The notes: generated by a model from the letters alone, not told the origin. A stretch of 64,000 nt of DNA from Synechococcales cyanobacterium C42_A2020_086 (GCA_015272325.1 JACYLU010000017.1:62001-126000); one strand, 5' to 3'; positions 25,913 through 34,776 are shown, counted from the stretch's first letter. Translations and numbers: made by a program.

Positions 25913-26632
25913 TTAAGCCGTCGTAGCAGCCAGCCAAAACAACCCGTCTACCAAGAGCGTACTCAATACCGCCCCACCAAAGGTCCACCAGTGCAGTTCT
26001 GTTGACCGCAGCGGCACACTGCCCACCAGCAGCAGCAGCGCAATCAGCACCACTGCCCACCCTAGTCCCCAAGGCGTTTGCATCTGAGCCACTGCCTGGT
26101 GCAGCACCGACCCTGCCAAACTTGGCTCAACCCGCATCAACTGCCGCCAATAGGGAATAAGGTTGACCAAATAAAAATACACGTCCGTCATCACGGTGCC
26201 GAATAGGGAACCGAGGTAGAACCAATGGCCGATTCTGCCCCAGCCGCGAGCGAGTCCCCAGACGGCAAACGGTAGACCCATTGCTTCTACCGGCAAGTGC
26301 CAGAGCGGTTCCCAGCGCAGCCAGCCCCAATACACTGACCCAGCCAACCACGTCCAGGTGAAGCCCAGCAGCAAATCTCCCCAAACTACTGTAGCGGGAC
26401 GTCGTCGCAGCCTCAAGCTGAGCCAGAGCCATCCTACAGTCAACAGCAGGCTCAACTCCGGAACCAGCCGCACTAGGGGTGCCTGGATGAAAACCGGTAC
26501 AGAAACCAGAAATGCTGCCGCGCCCATGAGCAGCCAAGTCTGACGCAGACTTGTGGCACTAGGCAGTTCCGATAGGGAGCCACTTAAAGAAGTTGAATAA
26601 AGTTTATGAGAGGAGGGGGTGTAGAACGACAA
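25913..26632 (-). CDS. DUF3120 domain-containing membrane protein
   Basis: A 239-residue protein with about six membrane segments. The block FIQAPLVRLVPELSLLLT, followed by GDLLLGFTWTWLAGSVYWGW and the TDVYFYLVNLIPYWRQLM segment, is typical of DUF3120, a cyanobacterial membrane family of unknown function. The first about 25 residues are variable and a later start is possible. No operon partner is evident. Confidence 0.82.
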   Translation of the reverse strand: MSFYTPSSHKLYSTSLSGSLSELPSATSLRQTWLLMGAAAFLVSVPVFIQAPLVRLVPELSLLLTVGWLWLSLRLRRRPATVVWGDLLLGFTWTWLAGSVYWGWLRWEPLWHLPVEAMGLPFAVWGLARGWGRIGHWFYLGSLFGTVMTDVYFYLVNLIPYWRQLMRVEPSLAGSVLHQAVAQMQTPWGLGWAVVLIALLLLVGSVPLRSTELHWWTFGGAVLSTLLVDGLFWLAATTA

Positions 26633-26972
26633 TGGATTTTTTAATAATTTAATTCAACTTTTTTAACATACCACAGAAATATCCCCCAGGGGGGCATATT
26701 TTGAATTCTGATCCTAGAGTCAACTTGATGATTGGTCCAAGACTATGAAACTTCTTTGAAGAACTGCGCCGATCTACAGCCGTCCAAGTTCTCAGCTTCT
26801 AAGCTGTAAAAGATTTGTTCTGCCGGCGGTTTGCTGGGTAGAGCCTGCTAAGGAGCGCGTGCCCTGTCCTTTGGCTAGGGTCATCTGGCTTCTTTAAGAC
26901 CAGTGTTAGGCAAGAGCGTTCAAGGGACAGTCAAGCCGCTAAGATTTCTACGGTAACAAGCTAGGTAGTGTC
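26633..26972. other. Divergent intergenic region before uppP
   Basis: 340 bp without a gene. At 26679-26698 there is a compact GC-rich palindrome (CCCCC-A-GGGGG flanked by ATAT on both sides), 50-65 bp upstream of the DUF3120 start. CAGCTTCTAAGCTG, a perfect 6-bp hairpin, lies near 26793-26806. No known RNA family could be recognised. Confidence 0.4.
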
Positions 26973-27794
26973 GTGAATTTGATTCAAGACTTATTTCGAG
27001 CCGTTGTCCTGGGGATTGTGCAGGGCATCACAGAGTTTTTGCCGATCAGCAGCACTGCTCATCTGCTCGTCTTTACTAAAGCGTTAGGCTGGTCCAGTGT
27101 TGGGCAAAAATATTATGTAGATGCCATCCAGTTTGGCAGCGTCATTGCTGTAGTGCTGTACTTCTGGTCAGATATTAATCAAATTCTACGAGGGGCAGGG
27201 CTAGCTTTGCAGCAGCGTGATTGGCAACGCGAAGAGTGGAAGCTGCTTGTCGGCATCATGGTAGGAACCCTTCCCGCTCTGTTGGGTGGCTTTCTCATCA
27301 GAGATGTCCTGCCCGATGGCGTTTTGGTCATTGGCATGATGTCGATTACAATGGCGCTGCTGCTGGGTCTGGCCGAGCAGATTGGTAACCGTAAGCGAGG
27401 ATTTGCCGATCTGACGATTAAAGACGGGATTTTGGTTGGTTTGGGGCAAATGATTTCGCTGCTGCCAGGAGCCTCGCGATCGGGATCGACCCTGACAGCG
27501 GCCCTGTTTCTAGGACTAGAACGACAGTCCGCTGCTCGCTTTTCGTTTCTGCTGGGAATTCCAACCCTTACCATTGCCACCCTCTACCAGTCGGGAAAGG
27601 CCTTGGGTAACGTGGATGGTGTGCTTGTGTTGTTGGCAGGAATCCTCTCTACATTTGTTTTTTCCTATCTATCGATTGCTTGGCTACTGCGCTATCTGCA
27701 GCGGCAAAACACCTGGGTATTTGTCTGGTATCGCTTGGCTTTTGGCGCCAGCCTGCTGCTATCTCTGGCACTCGGGTTTTTCCAGCCCGCGTAA
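26973..27794 (+). CDS. uppP: Undecaprenyl-diphosphatase UppP (BacA)
   Basis: A 273-residue membrane enzyme from a GTG start. It dephosphorylates undecaprenyl diphosphate so the carrier can be reused for peptidoglycan and other envelope glycans. The two active-site motifs are intact: GIVQGITEFLPISSTAHL with the catalytic Glu and Ser, and LLPGASRSGSTLTAAL with the Arg. About eight membrane segments, of the family's usual length. The gene stands alone and is convergent with prsW. Confidence 0.96.
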   Translation: MNLIQDLFRAVVLGIVQGITEFLPISSTAHLLVFTKALGWSSVGQKYYVDAIQFGSVIAVVLYFWSDINQILRGAGLALQQRDWQREEWKLLVGIMVGTLPALLGGFLIRDVLPDGVLVIGMMSITMALLLGLAEQIGNRKRGFADLTIKDGILVGLGQMISLLPGASRSGSTLTAALFLGLERQSAARFSFLLGIPTLTIATLYQSGKALGNVDGVLVLLAGILSTFVFSYLSIAWLLRYLQRQNTWVFVWYRLAFGASLLLSLALGFFQPA

Positions 27795-27804
27795 CGCCAG
27801 CCAG

Positions 27805-29082
27805 CTAATTGCCCTTGACCGAGCGGAAACGCTGCTCAGCTCGATGCATTTCATCCACGAGTTGCTGGCTACGCCGCAGGTAGGACACAAACAGCACGAT
27901 GGTGAACCCCACAATTAGCAGTGCTGGGATGCCGCCAGCAAAGGTGTTGTAGAGTCCGTGCAGTATGGCTGCAATTGCCACTCCAATGAAGAGAATGGCA
28001 TTCCGCCGCGAGGGGTTGATCACGGCCAGCCCCATGAAATAGCCGACAATTCCCGCTAAAATGGCATGAAACAGGGGTAGCGACACAAAGCGAATTGTGT
28101 TTGCTGCCACATAAGACCCCAACCCTAATTGACCTCGTGATAAACCAAAGGCGTAGCGCAGTGAGTAGGCTGCACCCTCGGCAATAGCAAAGCCCAAGCC
28201 GGACATTGCTCCATAGAAGGCTGCCGTCAGGGGATCTTTGATTTTCTGAGGGCGCACTAGTAGCAGATACACTGGCAGGGCCTTGCAAATTTCTTCGAGC
28301 ACCCCTACGCCAAAGATAAACCCAACAAGCCGAAATAGAATGCCGCCACTGAGCGCATGATACAGCGTATTGAACGGTGGCACCCGTTGAAAAAGGAGCA
28401 GCAGCGGAATGCCAATAAAGGTGGTGAACAGCACACACTGCAGCGTGTTGCGCCAGGAGAACTCGACTGGCCTGATCAAGTAGTAAAGTACAATCCCCCA
28501 AATGCAGGCATAGTAAATCCCAATCAGCCAAGCAACTTGAGCCAGACTGGCTTGCTCTGCCAGCAGGTTGACTAAGAGCGGAAATACTCCCAGAAACAGC
28601 AGTAGCCGCACCATGTTGCTGCGGTATAGCTCGCGGCTGAACACATCGCGGTAGGGAAAAACCGAGTCCAACTGAAAGGTGCGTAGGGTTTGCCAGAAGT
28701 CGGCAGCTTCCGGTTTGTACTTCACTATTGCTCCAGTCGTCGGGGAAGGTACGTCAGGAGACGACACAGCGGTTTGGGAATGGCGCTGGGCAACCGGTAC
28801 AAATTCACAAAACCAAGTCGGCACACTAGCACTCGTCTCTTGGCTGTAGACTTTCACCAGCTTGACGGCGCTGAGTCCCAACAGATTGATTTGCCGTTGA
28901 ATCAATTGCACAAAGGCGGTTTGATCCAGAGGACGAGATGAAATGAGCAGAATTTTCAGGCAGTTGTCTCGCAACAAAACCTTGGCGCTGACGCCTCGGG
29001 GTTGCAGACTCCGATTCAGCCAACGCGCAATTGCGGCCGAATCACCCCGTTGAGCCAGTTGAAATACATCGGGCTGAGTCAT
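27805..29082 (-). CDS. PrsW-type glutamic intramembrane protease
   Basis: A 425-residue protein. The N-terminal about 150 residues are cytoplasmic (FQLAQRGDSAAIARWLNRSL and two ferredoxin-like strands), a common extension in cyanobacteria. The rest has about eight membrane segments. The PrsW motifs are present: GVLEEICKALPVYLL (EExxK), FHAILAGIVGY and ILHGLYNTFA with the His residues. In Bacillus the family cleaves an anti-sigma factor; the substrate here is unknown. Confidence 0.87.
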   Translation of the reverse strand: MTQPDVFQLAQRGDSAAIARWLNRSLQPRGVSAKVLLRDNCLKILLISSRPLDQTAFVQLIQRQINLLGLSAVKLVKVYSQETSASVPTWFCEFVPVAQRHSQTAVSSPDVPSPTTGAIVKYKPEAADFWQTLRTFQLDSVFPYRDVFSRELYRSNMVRLLLFLGVFPLLVNLLAEQASLAQVAWLIGIYYACIWGIVLYYLIRPVEFSWRNTLQCVLFTTFIGIPLLLLFQRVPPFNTLYHALSGGILFRLVGFIFGVGVLEEICKALPVYLLLVRPQKIKDPLTAAFYGAMSGLGFAIAEGAAYSLRYAFGLSRGQLGLGSYVAANTIRFVSLPLFHAILAGIVGYFMGLAVINPSRRNAILFIGVAIAAILHGLYNTFAGGIPALLIVGFTIVLFVSYLRRSQQLVDEMHRAEQRFRSVKGN

Positions 29083-29307
29083 GCTCGACAGTGCTGTGAC
29101 GTCAGGTTCCCTCAGAATAGCTGCTGCCTAGGCTGCAGATCCAGCAATTAAAAATTAAAACTTAAGGAACTCAGGATTGCAGGACACCGTTTGTTAGCAT
29201 GACTCAAATACTTCAGACTCAAATACTTCAGAAAGTGTATTAATTCTTGAATCATCGTTGCTCAATTGTCCTAATTGTTGCGTTCACACAATCGAATAGG
29301 AGCTTGT

Positions 29308-29652
29308 ATGGAATACACATTTGAAATCGTGGGTGTATCTCCACTCTTAGCTTTTTTTACCTACCAGCATCAAACGCAGCCGAACTCAAGAGGGGCGGAG
29401 TACCTTGCCACCTCGCGCTGTTCTCTCGATGCGTTTCTGGAATCGCTAGAGACGATGCCAACACGGCAACGCTGGAACCTGGATCAGGCGGTAGAGAGCG
29501 TCATCCATTTCTGGTTGAACCACCCTGATGAGGTGCATCACTGGCAGCGGCGACTAGAAGATGCCGGAACTGAAAACCTGCTGATTGCGCGTTTGGCTGA
29601 CCTCAATGCGCTGCGAGTGGAATTCGAAGCTCTTCTGAATTTACCCTCCTGA
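29308..29652 (+). CDS. Hypothetical small protein
   Basis: 114 residues from the ATG at 29308, with AGGAG about 6 nt upstream. An earlier in-frame start at 29275 has no ribosome site. The protein is soluble and acidic, with a helical C-terminal half (VHHWQRRLEDAGTENLLIAR, then LADLNALRVEFEALL). I do not recognise a family. The stretch LDQAVESVIHFWLNHPDEV looks well formed, and the gene lies alone between convergent and divergent neighbours. The real coding signal is the ribosome site plus the composition. Confidence 0.6.
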   Translation: MEYTFEIVGVSPLLAFFTYQHQTQPNSRGAEYLATSRCSLDAFLESLETMPTRQRWNLDQAVESVIHFWLNHPDEVHHWQRRLEDAGTENLLIARLADLNALRVEFEALLNLPS

Positions 29653-29675
29653 AGTCCGGCTTCTTTCCTACGGCA

Positions 29676-30458
29676 CTAAGCTGGAATCACGTTTGCCTTG
29701 CCTCGACAGCTTAAGTGACCTGGTTCTAGGATCAGCTCTTGAATCACAACCTCAGGGCCGAGATCGATCTCCACCTGATTGAGCGCAACAAGGCAACAGG
29801 AATTGGGTCCGTCGTTTTGGCAGAGCTGAGGCTGAAGCAGCTGAATCCGCGCCCCCCCAACAAGTTGAACTTGGGTCTGTAGAACAACGGGCAGTCGGCG
29901 AACAGGCGTTGAGAGGTAGGCGTTAAAAAGCAACTGCTGGGTTGCTAGCTGTATCTGGGGATGCTCGATCCGCAGGTCGCTAGTCTGCAATGCGGCTGCG
30001 ATCTCCTTGGGCAGGGGGTTAGGGGCTTGGCGCAGTAGCAGCAGCACGACTTCGGTGAGAGCATTTGCCAACAGCGGCGCAGACACAGACGCATTGAGAT
30101 CGGACTGTTGCAGCCGCAGCACTCCCGATACTGGGACGATCTCCATCAGTCGCAGGGGTTTCCCCTTCACGACCTGCCCCAGGTTGACATGAATCTGTTC
30201 TGCGGCCAACTCCAAATGGTGTAGATGCAACCCCTGATACACCACCTGCTGAGCGATCACTGCAACCTGAGGAATGCGTCCTTGCAGGATCTGGCGATTG
30301 CTGCCCTGAATTTGCACCTCCAGACGAGCGACGGACTCAACTTGAGAGCGCAACCAGAGCCGCACCGCAGGCGACAGCACTCGACTAATCAGCTGGCCGC
30401 CGGCTTCGGGATGGTGATCCGATAGAGAGAAATCAGAAGGGTCGGGCTGCCCAAGCAT
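29676..30458 (-). CDS. DUF2993 (LmeA-like) phospholipid-binding protein
   Basis: A 260-residue protein. The start AVRLWLRSQVESVARLEVQI, then GSNRQILQGRIPQVAVIAQQ and VVYQGLHLHHLELAAEQIHVNLG, are typical DUF2993 patterns. The family folds as a TULIP-like lipid-binding barrel and includes mycobacterial LmeA. In cyanobacteria the role is unknown. There is no signal peptide before the domain, so it may act in the cytoplasm or by an atypical route. The C-terminus (LILEPGHLSCRGKANVIPA) is complete. Confidence 0.8.
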   Translation of the reverse strand: MLGQPDPSDFSLSDHHPEAGGQLISRVLSPAVRLWLRSQVESVARLEVQIQGSNRQILQGRIPQVAVIAQQVVYQGLHLHHLELAAEQIHVNLGQVVKGKPLRLMEIVPVSGVLRLQQSDLNASVSAPLLANALTEVVLLLLRQAPNPLPKEIAAALQTSDLRIEHPQIQLATQQLLFNAYLSTPVRRLPVVLQTQVQLVGGARIQLLQPQLCQNDGPNSCCLVALNQVEIDLGPEVVIQELILEPGHLSCRGKANVIPA

Positions 30459-31108
30459 AGGAGAAACAGTAGAGAAAGTAATGGTTTTTGCAGCAAGCGA
30501 GCTGAAGCAGGCAACTAGCTCACCGCTAGTGATTGTAGGCTGCTGAGGGCCCTCCTTGGGAGGGGTGCTTGCGAATTACTGCTCGAAACAACCAGCTGCC
30601 ATTGGCATTCAAGAATTTGTCATGAAATTCTGACAATAGCGGCTAGATCTATTGATCCCGGTTGCGGCTAATGTCAAGAATTCTTGACTTTTCGATCCCC
30701 AGACGACCTGTAACTTCGTGAAATCCAGTAGGATCGGTGCATCTCCCTCTTGATTCCTTCAGAGATTTTCTGCACTATAGACGCTAACCTCTGATCCCCA
30801 TGATCCCAAAAACAATCTGCAGTTTTCCCTAGACTGGTTTCTGAGCAGCCATAGGGGCGTTGACCTGGAAACGGGCTGGATACCCGTTCAGCAGAAGCGA
30901 CCATGGGCAAGAAGGTTGATGTCCCCCTGAAGACTTGGTTTTACTGAATGTCATTCCTCAGCGTGCAGTTCTATGGTTTCCCAGCCTCCTGGATTGTCCA
31001 GGAAGCGATCGACTTTCAACGGTTCCACAAGCTTTTAACGAAACTGACTCGGCTCATGCATTGGCATTAGCCAGATTTGCCCATCTCAATCACTAGAGGA
31101 GCACTCTT
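30459..31108. other. 650-bp intergenic region before the DUF4912 gene
   Basis: No gene that I can support. Two dyad symmetries stand out: TTGTCA-N8-TGACAA near 30616-30635, and the perfect 16-bp palindrome GTCAAGAATTCTTGAC at 30673-30688. Both share the GTCA/TGAC half-site, so they could be operators of one regulator. A long untranslated leader for the DUF4912 gene would fit the distance to 31109. GAGGAG lies about 9 nt before that start. Confidence 0.45.
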
Positions 31109-32890
31109 ATGTCAACCGAACGCCCACCCTTAGAAGAAATGACCCTCCGACAACTGCGTCGAGTTGCCAGCGAATATGGGGTTTCCCGCTACAGCCGGAT
31201 GCGGAAGGAGCAACTCCTGGAGGCGATCAAAGAGGCTCAACGAAATCGTTATACGCCTAGTCCATCTCGTACATTGGAGGCCCAAGCAGAAGTGGCAGCA
31301 GCAAAGTTTGATGTCGGGCAGACGGATCGCAGCGGCGGTTCCCTCGCCATCGTGGATGAGGGACTTCCGGATTTGCCAGACGGTTATGGAGAAAGCCGAA
31401 TTGTTCTCCTGCCGCGTGATCCCCAGTGGGCCTATGCCTATTGGGATGTGTCCAATGAAGCTAAAGAAGCATTGCGGCGTCAGGGCGGTATCCGGTTGGC
31501 TCTGCGCTTCTACGACGTCACCGATATCAATATAGAAGTTCAGCGACCGCACAGCTTACAGCAGTATGAATGCGATGAGCTAGCCCGTGAATGGTATCTG
31601 CCCATTCCGGTCAGCGATCGCGACTATGTGATCGAAATCGGCTACATTACAGGGGACGGGCGCTGGCTGCTGCTAGCACGATCGGCAGCGGTTCGCATCC
31701 CGCCAGTTTACCCCTCTGATTGGATCGATGATCAGTTCATCACGGTAGGTTGGGACGACGAGCTGCGCAGCAAGATTTTCTTGGAGTTGAGCCAACCTGG
31801 AAAGTCTGCGGCTGCTCGGACAGGTCCGCTCTACGATCAGGTGTTTGAACTGGCTCAGGTGGCCGAAGCGCAACGGGTCGCTGGCTCAGTCTTTGGCTCA
31901 GTACAGCAGGTGCCTGAAGAAGCAATCAGCTCCTATGTGTTTCCGTCGGGAGTTGGCAAATGGGCATCGACGGAGTCGGGCGTAGGCATGATGTCGGGCG
32001 TAGGCATGGCTGTCACCGGCATGTCGGGTGTGGGCAGAATGTCAGGCGTCGGTCTGTACAGCGAGTCCGGGGTGGGCAGGTACAGCGAGTCGGGCGTCGG
32101 TCTATACAGTGAGTCCGGAGTGGGCATGTACACCATGTCTGGTGTAGGTGTTACCGGCATGTCGGGGATTGGCATGATGTCTGGCGTGGGCATTACCGGC
32201 ATGTCGGGGATTGGCATGATGTCTGGCGTGGGCATTACCGGCATGTCGGGAATTGGCATGGGCGTTGCTGGTATGTCGGGCGTGGGCATGTACACCATGT
32301 CTGGAGTGGGCAGGTACAGCGAGTCGGGCGTCGGTCTATACAGTGAGTCCGGAGTGGGCATGTACACCATGTCTGGTGTAGGTGTTACCGGCATGTCGGG
32401 GATTGGCATGATGTCTGGGGTTGGTCTGTATAGCGAATCGGGCCTGGGCATGTACACCATGTCTGGAGTGGGCAGGTACAGCGAATCGGGCGTCGGTCTG
32501 TACACCATGTCCGGTATGGGTTTGTATAGCGAATCGGGCGTGGGCATGTACACCATGTCCGGTATGGGTATGTCGGGTGTGGGTTTCTCCGCCTCGATGC
32601 CGCCGATTCGGCCGCGCCAGTTCTGGTTAATTGCCGATGCAGAGCTGATTGTGTATGGAGCAACCGAACCGGATGCCACGGTCACGATTGGCGGCCGACC
32701 CGTCAAGCTCAATCCAGACGGCACGTTCCGCTTCCAAATGTCGTTCCAGGATGGATTAATCGACTTCCCGATCATGGCAGTGGCAGCCGACGGCGAGCAA
32801 ACTCGCTCCATCCACCTCAAGTTCAATCGGGAGACACCGGAGCGCCGAACCAACACCAAGGAAGAAGCGGTGCTGGAGTGGCTCCCCTAA
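31109..32890 (+). CDS. DUF4912 protein with a long SGVG-type repeat tract
   Basis: A 593-residue protein with four parts. (1) Residues about 10-45 are a Rho-N/SAP-like helix pair (LRQLRRVASEYGVSRYSRMR, then KEQLLEAIKEAQ), often nucleic-acid binding. (2) Residues about 85-215 are DUF4912 (RIVLLPRDPQWAYAYWDVS, then LALRFYDVTDIN and WYLPIPVSDRDYVIEIGYI). (3) Residues about 288-494 are a repeat tract of SGVG/SGIG blocks separated by MYTM, RYSE, LYSE, VTGM or MM. (4) A C-terminal domain (RQFWLIADAELIVYGATEPD, ATVTIGGRPVKLNPDGTFRF) resembles the second half of DUF4912. Function unknown. The repeat tract is much longer than linkers usually are. Confidence 0.85.
   Translation: MSTERPPLEEMTLRQLRRVASEYGVSRYSRMRKEQLLEAIKEAQRNRYTPSPSRTLEAQAEVAAAKFDVGQTDRSGGSLAIVDEGLPDLPDGYGESRIVLLPRDPQWAYAYWDVSNEAKEALRRQGGIRLALRFYDVTDINIEVQRPHSLQQYECDELAREWYLPIPVSDRDYVIEIGYITGDGRWLLLARSAAVRIPPVYPSDWIDDQFITVGWDDELRSKIFLELSQPGKSAAARTGPLYDQVFELAQVAEAQRVAGSVFGSVQQVPEEAISSYVFPSGVGKWASTESGVGMMSGVGMAVTGMSGVGRMSGVGLYSESGVGRYSESGVGLYSESGVGMYTMSGVGVTGMSGIGMMSGVGITGMSGIGMMSGVGITGMSGIGMGVAGMSGVGMYTMSGVGRYSESGVGLYSESGVGMYTMSGVGVTGMSGIGMMSGVGLYSESGLGMYTMSGVGRYSESGVGLYTMSGMGLYSESGVGMYTMSGMGMSGVGFSASMPPIRPRQFWLIADAELIVYGATEPDATVTIGGRPVKLNPDGTFRFQMSFQDGLIDFPIMAVAADGEQTRSIHLKFNRETPERRTNTKEEAVLEWLP
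31974..32590 (+). repeat. In-frame repeat tract of the DUF4912 gene
   Basis: About 620 bp coding for SGVG-type units, mostly 24 bp (8 residues), in places 42 bp (14 residues, three copies from 32161). A 113-bp segment (32072-32184) is repeated without any change at 32306-32418, offset 234 bp (78 codons). Perfect identity over 113 bp, including third codon positions, points to recent duplication or gene conversion inside the gene. Confidence 0.9.
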
Positions 32891-32959
32891 CGAACTAACA
32901 GAACAACCCGCTTGAAGTCGCAATCGTCGGCGCAAGCGTCAACCCTCTGAGCGTCTACA

Positions 32960-32993
32960 AAGTCCTACTCGACGGTAGGGCTTTTTGCTTTTT
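32960..32993 (+). terminator. Rho-independent terminator after the DUF4912 gene
   Basis: AAGTCCTAC (32960-32968) pairs with GTAGGGCTT (32975-32983) around a 6-nt loop, with one G-T pair. It is followed by TTTGCTTTTTT, 70 bp after the stop codon. Confidence 0.8.
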
Positions 32994-33082
32994 TCATTCA
33001 GTTTTTATTTAATGCTTTTTTATTGAGTGTTTTACAGGTGCAGTTACAAAGAGGTAGAAGGCAGAGAGCCGAATAGGCGTCT

Positions 33083-33715
33083 TTAGCTCGCTGGTGATTC
33101 TGAACCGATCACTCGATTATTGTAAAGACTCATGGCTTTCGGGATGCCTTGCTTGATGCTCATTTCCACAGCATCCACGGCAAGTTGCAGCACTTCTTGC
33201 ATCACTTGCGTTTCGGCTGCCGAAAACCGCCCCAATACATGGGAAACTACTTCGCCGTTACCAGTCTTTTGCTTGGGGCTACCAATACCAATACGAAGGC
33301 GGGGAAAGTCTTGGCAGCCCAAGTGGCTGATGATCGACTTCATGCCGTTATGGCCGCCGGCCGATCCCGACTGGCGGAGCCGCAGCCTACCGAGCGGCAG
33401 ATCCATTTCGTCGTAGATGACAAACACCGCTTGTGGTGGCAGCTTATACCAGTCGAGAACTGCCCGCACGGACTGCCCCGACAAATTCATGTAGGTCAGC
33501 GGTTTTAGCAGGCGTACCTTGCCTTTGGGTCCCCAGCCTTCGCCCAAGATGCCTTGAAATTTCCGCTGCTCCGAGAGGCTGATCTGCCACTGCTGGGCTA
33601 GCAAATCGATGACAGCAAAGCCGATATTGTGGCGCGTTTGCTCGTATTTAGCGCCGGGGTTGCCTAGTCCCACAATCAGCTGAGGAGTCACGAGGTCCGA
33701 GATTGCGTCTGCCAT
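33083..33715 (-). CDS. pth: Peptidyl-tRNA hydrolase
   Basis: A 210-residue enzyme that recycles tRNA from dropped-off peptidyl-tRNA. VGLGNPGAKYEQTRHNIGF has the catalytic His and the first Asn; FVIYDEMDLPLGRLRLRQSG holds the Asp; GSAGGHNGMKSI holds the second Asn. Length is usual. The first 10 residues are a short extension. It is downstream of tatA in the same direction, 25 bp apart, so the two probably form one transcript. Confidence 0.96.
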   Translation of the reverse strand: MADAISDLVTPQLIVGLGNPGAKYEQTRHNIGFAVIDLLAQQWQISLSEQRKFQGILGEGWGPKGKVRLLKPLTYMNLSGQSVRAVLDWYKLPPQAVFVIYDEMDLPLGRLRLRQSGSAGGHNGMKSIISHLGCQDFPRLRIGIGSPKQKTGNGEVVSHVLGRFSAAETQVMQEVLQLAVDAVEMSIKQGIPKAMSLYNNRVIGSESPAS

Positions 33716-33740
33716 GGTTTATTGCCAACGAACCCGCCGC

Positions 33741-34088
33741 TTAGCCCTGCTGCGTTGAACGAGCTGCCTCCGATTCCGTAACCACTTCGGCGGTATGCAC
33801 TTCAGGCTCTGGGGTTGCCTCGGATGCGGCCGATTCGGCAGGGGTGGAAGAGAGAGCCTTCGGAGGCTGCGGTTCCAGAGTTGCCTTCATCGGCTCATTC
33901 ACGACTTTCTCGAGTCGCTCGGCTTCGCGCTTAAATTCAGTTTCAAATTCTTTGGACGCTTCTTGAAACCCTTTTAGCGCCTTACCCAAACTACGACCAA
34001 TCTCAGGCAGCTTCTTGGGACCAAAAATCAGCAGCGCCAGAATCATAATCAGCGCCATTTCGGGTAGGCCAATCCCAAAAATATTCAT
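33741..34088 (-). CDS. tatA: Twin-arginine translocase subunit TatA/TatE
   Basis: About 115 residues from the ATG at 34088, with GGAGAA about 8 nt upstream; an in-frame start farther out would place 46 unrelated residues before the conserved N-terminus. MNIFGIGLPEMALIMILALL, then IFGPKKLPEIGRSLGKALKGFQ is the standard TatA membrane helix, FGPKKLPE hinge and amphipathic helix. The tail is acidic and low-complexity. It exports folded proteins across thylakoid and plasma membranes with TatC, which is not in the window. Confidence 0.94.
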   Translation of the reverse strand: MNIFGIGLPEMALIMILALLIFGPKKLPEIGRSLGKALKGFQEASKEFETEFKREAERLEKVVNEPMKATLEPQPPKALSSTPAESAASEATPEPEVHTAEVVTESEAARSTQQG

Positions 34089-34226
34089 GCGACTGTTCTC
34101 CGCGATAGATAATCTTCTCCCTCTAGTGTAGGAGCCATCGGTTGCCAGATGGCCTAAAGCGCCTAAACGGCTGCCAATCCTCCACCCATTGCTCCCCACC
34201 CTAACAAACCAAGCCCAGCAAACCAC

Positions 34227-34256
34227 AACAAAAAGTCCCCAGCTACTCGGGGACTT
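34227..34256 (-). terminator. Rho-independent terminator after psbH
   Basis: On the minus strand, AAGTCCCC and GGGGACTT (34233-34256) form a perfect 8-bp stem with an 8-nt loop, followed by TTTTTGTTG. It lies 30 bp after the psbH stop, ahead of the tatA-pth transcript. Confidence 0.85.
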
Positions 34257-34286
34257 CTCGTCATAAAGCTTAAAGCGAATTTCAGC

Positions 34287-34490
34287 TTAACCGCCTAGGC
34301 TAGACCAGTCTACATTCACGCCATTCAGGATCAGCGAGGAATTGTAGATTTGCAGGATGATCAGCAGAAAAACAAAAAACAGACCCATGAAAACCGCCAT
34401 GAGCGGTGTTGTTCCCCAGCCAGGGGCAACTTTTCCATATTCGGAGTTGAGGGGTTTGAGAACATCTCCCAAGCGAGTCCGCTGTGCCAT
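34287..34490 (-). CDS. psbH: Photosystem II protein H
   Basis: A 67-residue, one-helix photosystem II subunit. [20 protein letters not shown], then [20 protein letters not shown] and [10 protein letters not shown], are all invariant parts. It stabilises the QA/QB side and CP47. The start at 34490 is fixed by the conserved MAQRT; the frame is open farther upstream by chance. It is divergent from psbN, the common cyanobacterial arrangement, and has its own terminator. psbB and psbT are not nearby. Confidence 0.97.
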   Translation of the reverse strand: MAQRTRLGDVLKPLNSEYGKVAPGWGTTPLMAVFMGLFFVFLLIILQIYNSSLILNGVNVDWSSLGG

Positions 34491-34602
34491 GAGTGACCTT
34501 TTTATTGCTCTAAAGTTTTTAATGATCCGTAATATTATAAGGATAATACTATTTGTGATCCGTAAGACTATGCTGCCTGCAACAGTTCTTAGCATTCAAG
34601 AC
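34491..34602. promoter_or_regulatory. psbH-psbN divergent promoter region
   Basis: 112 bp between two photosynthesis genes. TGATCCGTAA occurs twice as a direct repeat (34523-34532 and 34556-34565). Between the copies is an AT-rich dyad (TATTAT-AAGG-ATAATA) that can provide a -10 element (TATAAT-like) in either direction. The exact start sites cannot be read. Confidence 0.5.
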
Positions 34603-34734
34603 ATGGAGCCTGCCACAGTCGTCATTCTGGCGATTGCCGCTTTTCTGCTGGCGATTACTGGGCTGTCGATTTACACCTCGTTTGGTCCACCCTCGAAGGA
34701 ACTGAGCGATCCCTTTGAAGACCACGAAGATTAA
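34603..34734 (+). CDS. psbN: Photosystem II assembly protein PsbN
   Basis: A 43-residue, single-helix protein. MEPATVVILAIAAFLLAITG, then LSIYTSFGPPSKELSDPFED is the PsbN consensus, including the GPPSKEL...DPFE..ED tail. It is named as a photosystem II protein, but in plants it is an assembly and repair factor rather than a subunit. Its start at 34603 is fixed by the METATV-like N-terminus. It is divergent from psbH and is followed by a strong terminator. Confidence 0.95.
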   Translation: MEPATVVILAIAAFLLAITGLSIYTSFGPPSKELSDPFEDHED

Positions 34735-34776
34735 ATCGTGTGTTCTTATCTACTCTCTTCAGTGGCTTCAAAAAAT

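Noticed and set aside
30674-30910. 78-codon minus-strand frame
   Set aside because: No ribosome site, no family, unlikely composition, and it ends over a palindrome.
31974-32590. CRISPR or intergenic satellite
   Set aside because: The repeats are in frame, of variable period (24 and 42 bp), and part of a protein-coding gene.
31933-32859. 308-codon minus-strand frame reading PTPDSLYRPTPDSLYLP-type repeats
   Set aside because: It is the antisense of the SGVG repeat tract; the repeat sequence simply lacks stop codons in that frame. There is no ribosome site and no sequence beyond the repeat that looks like protein.
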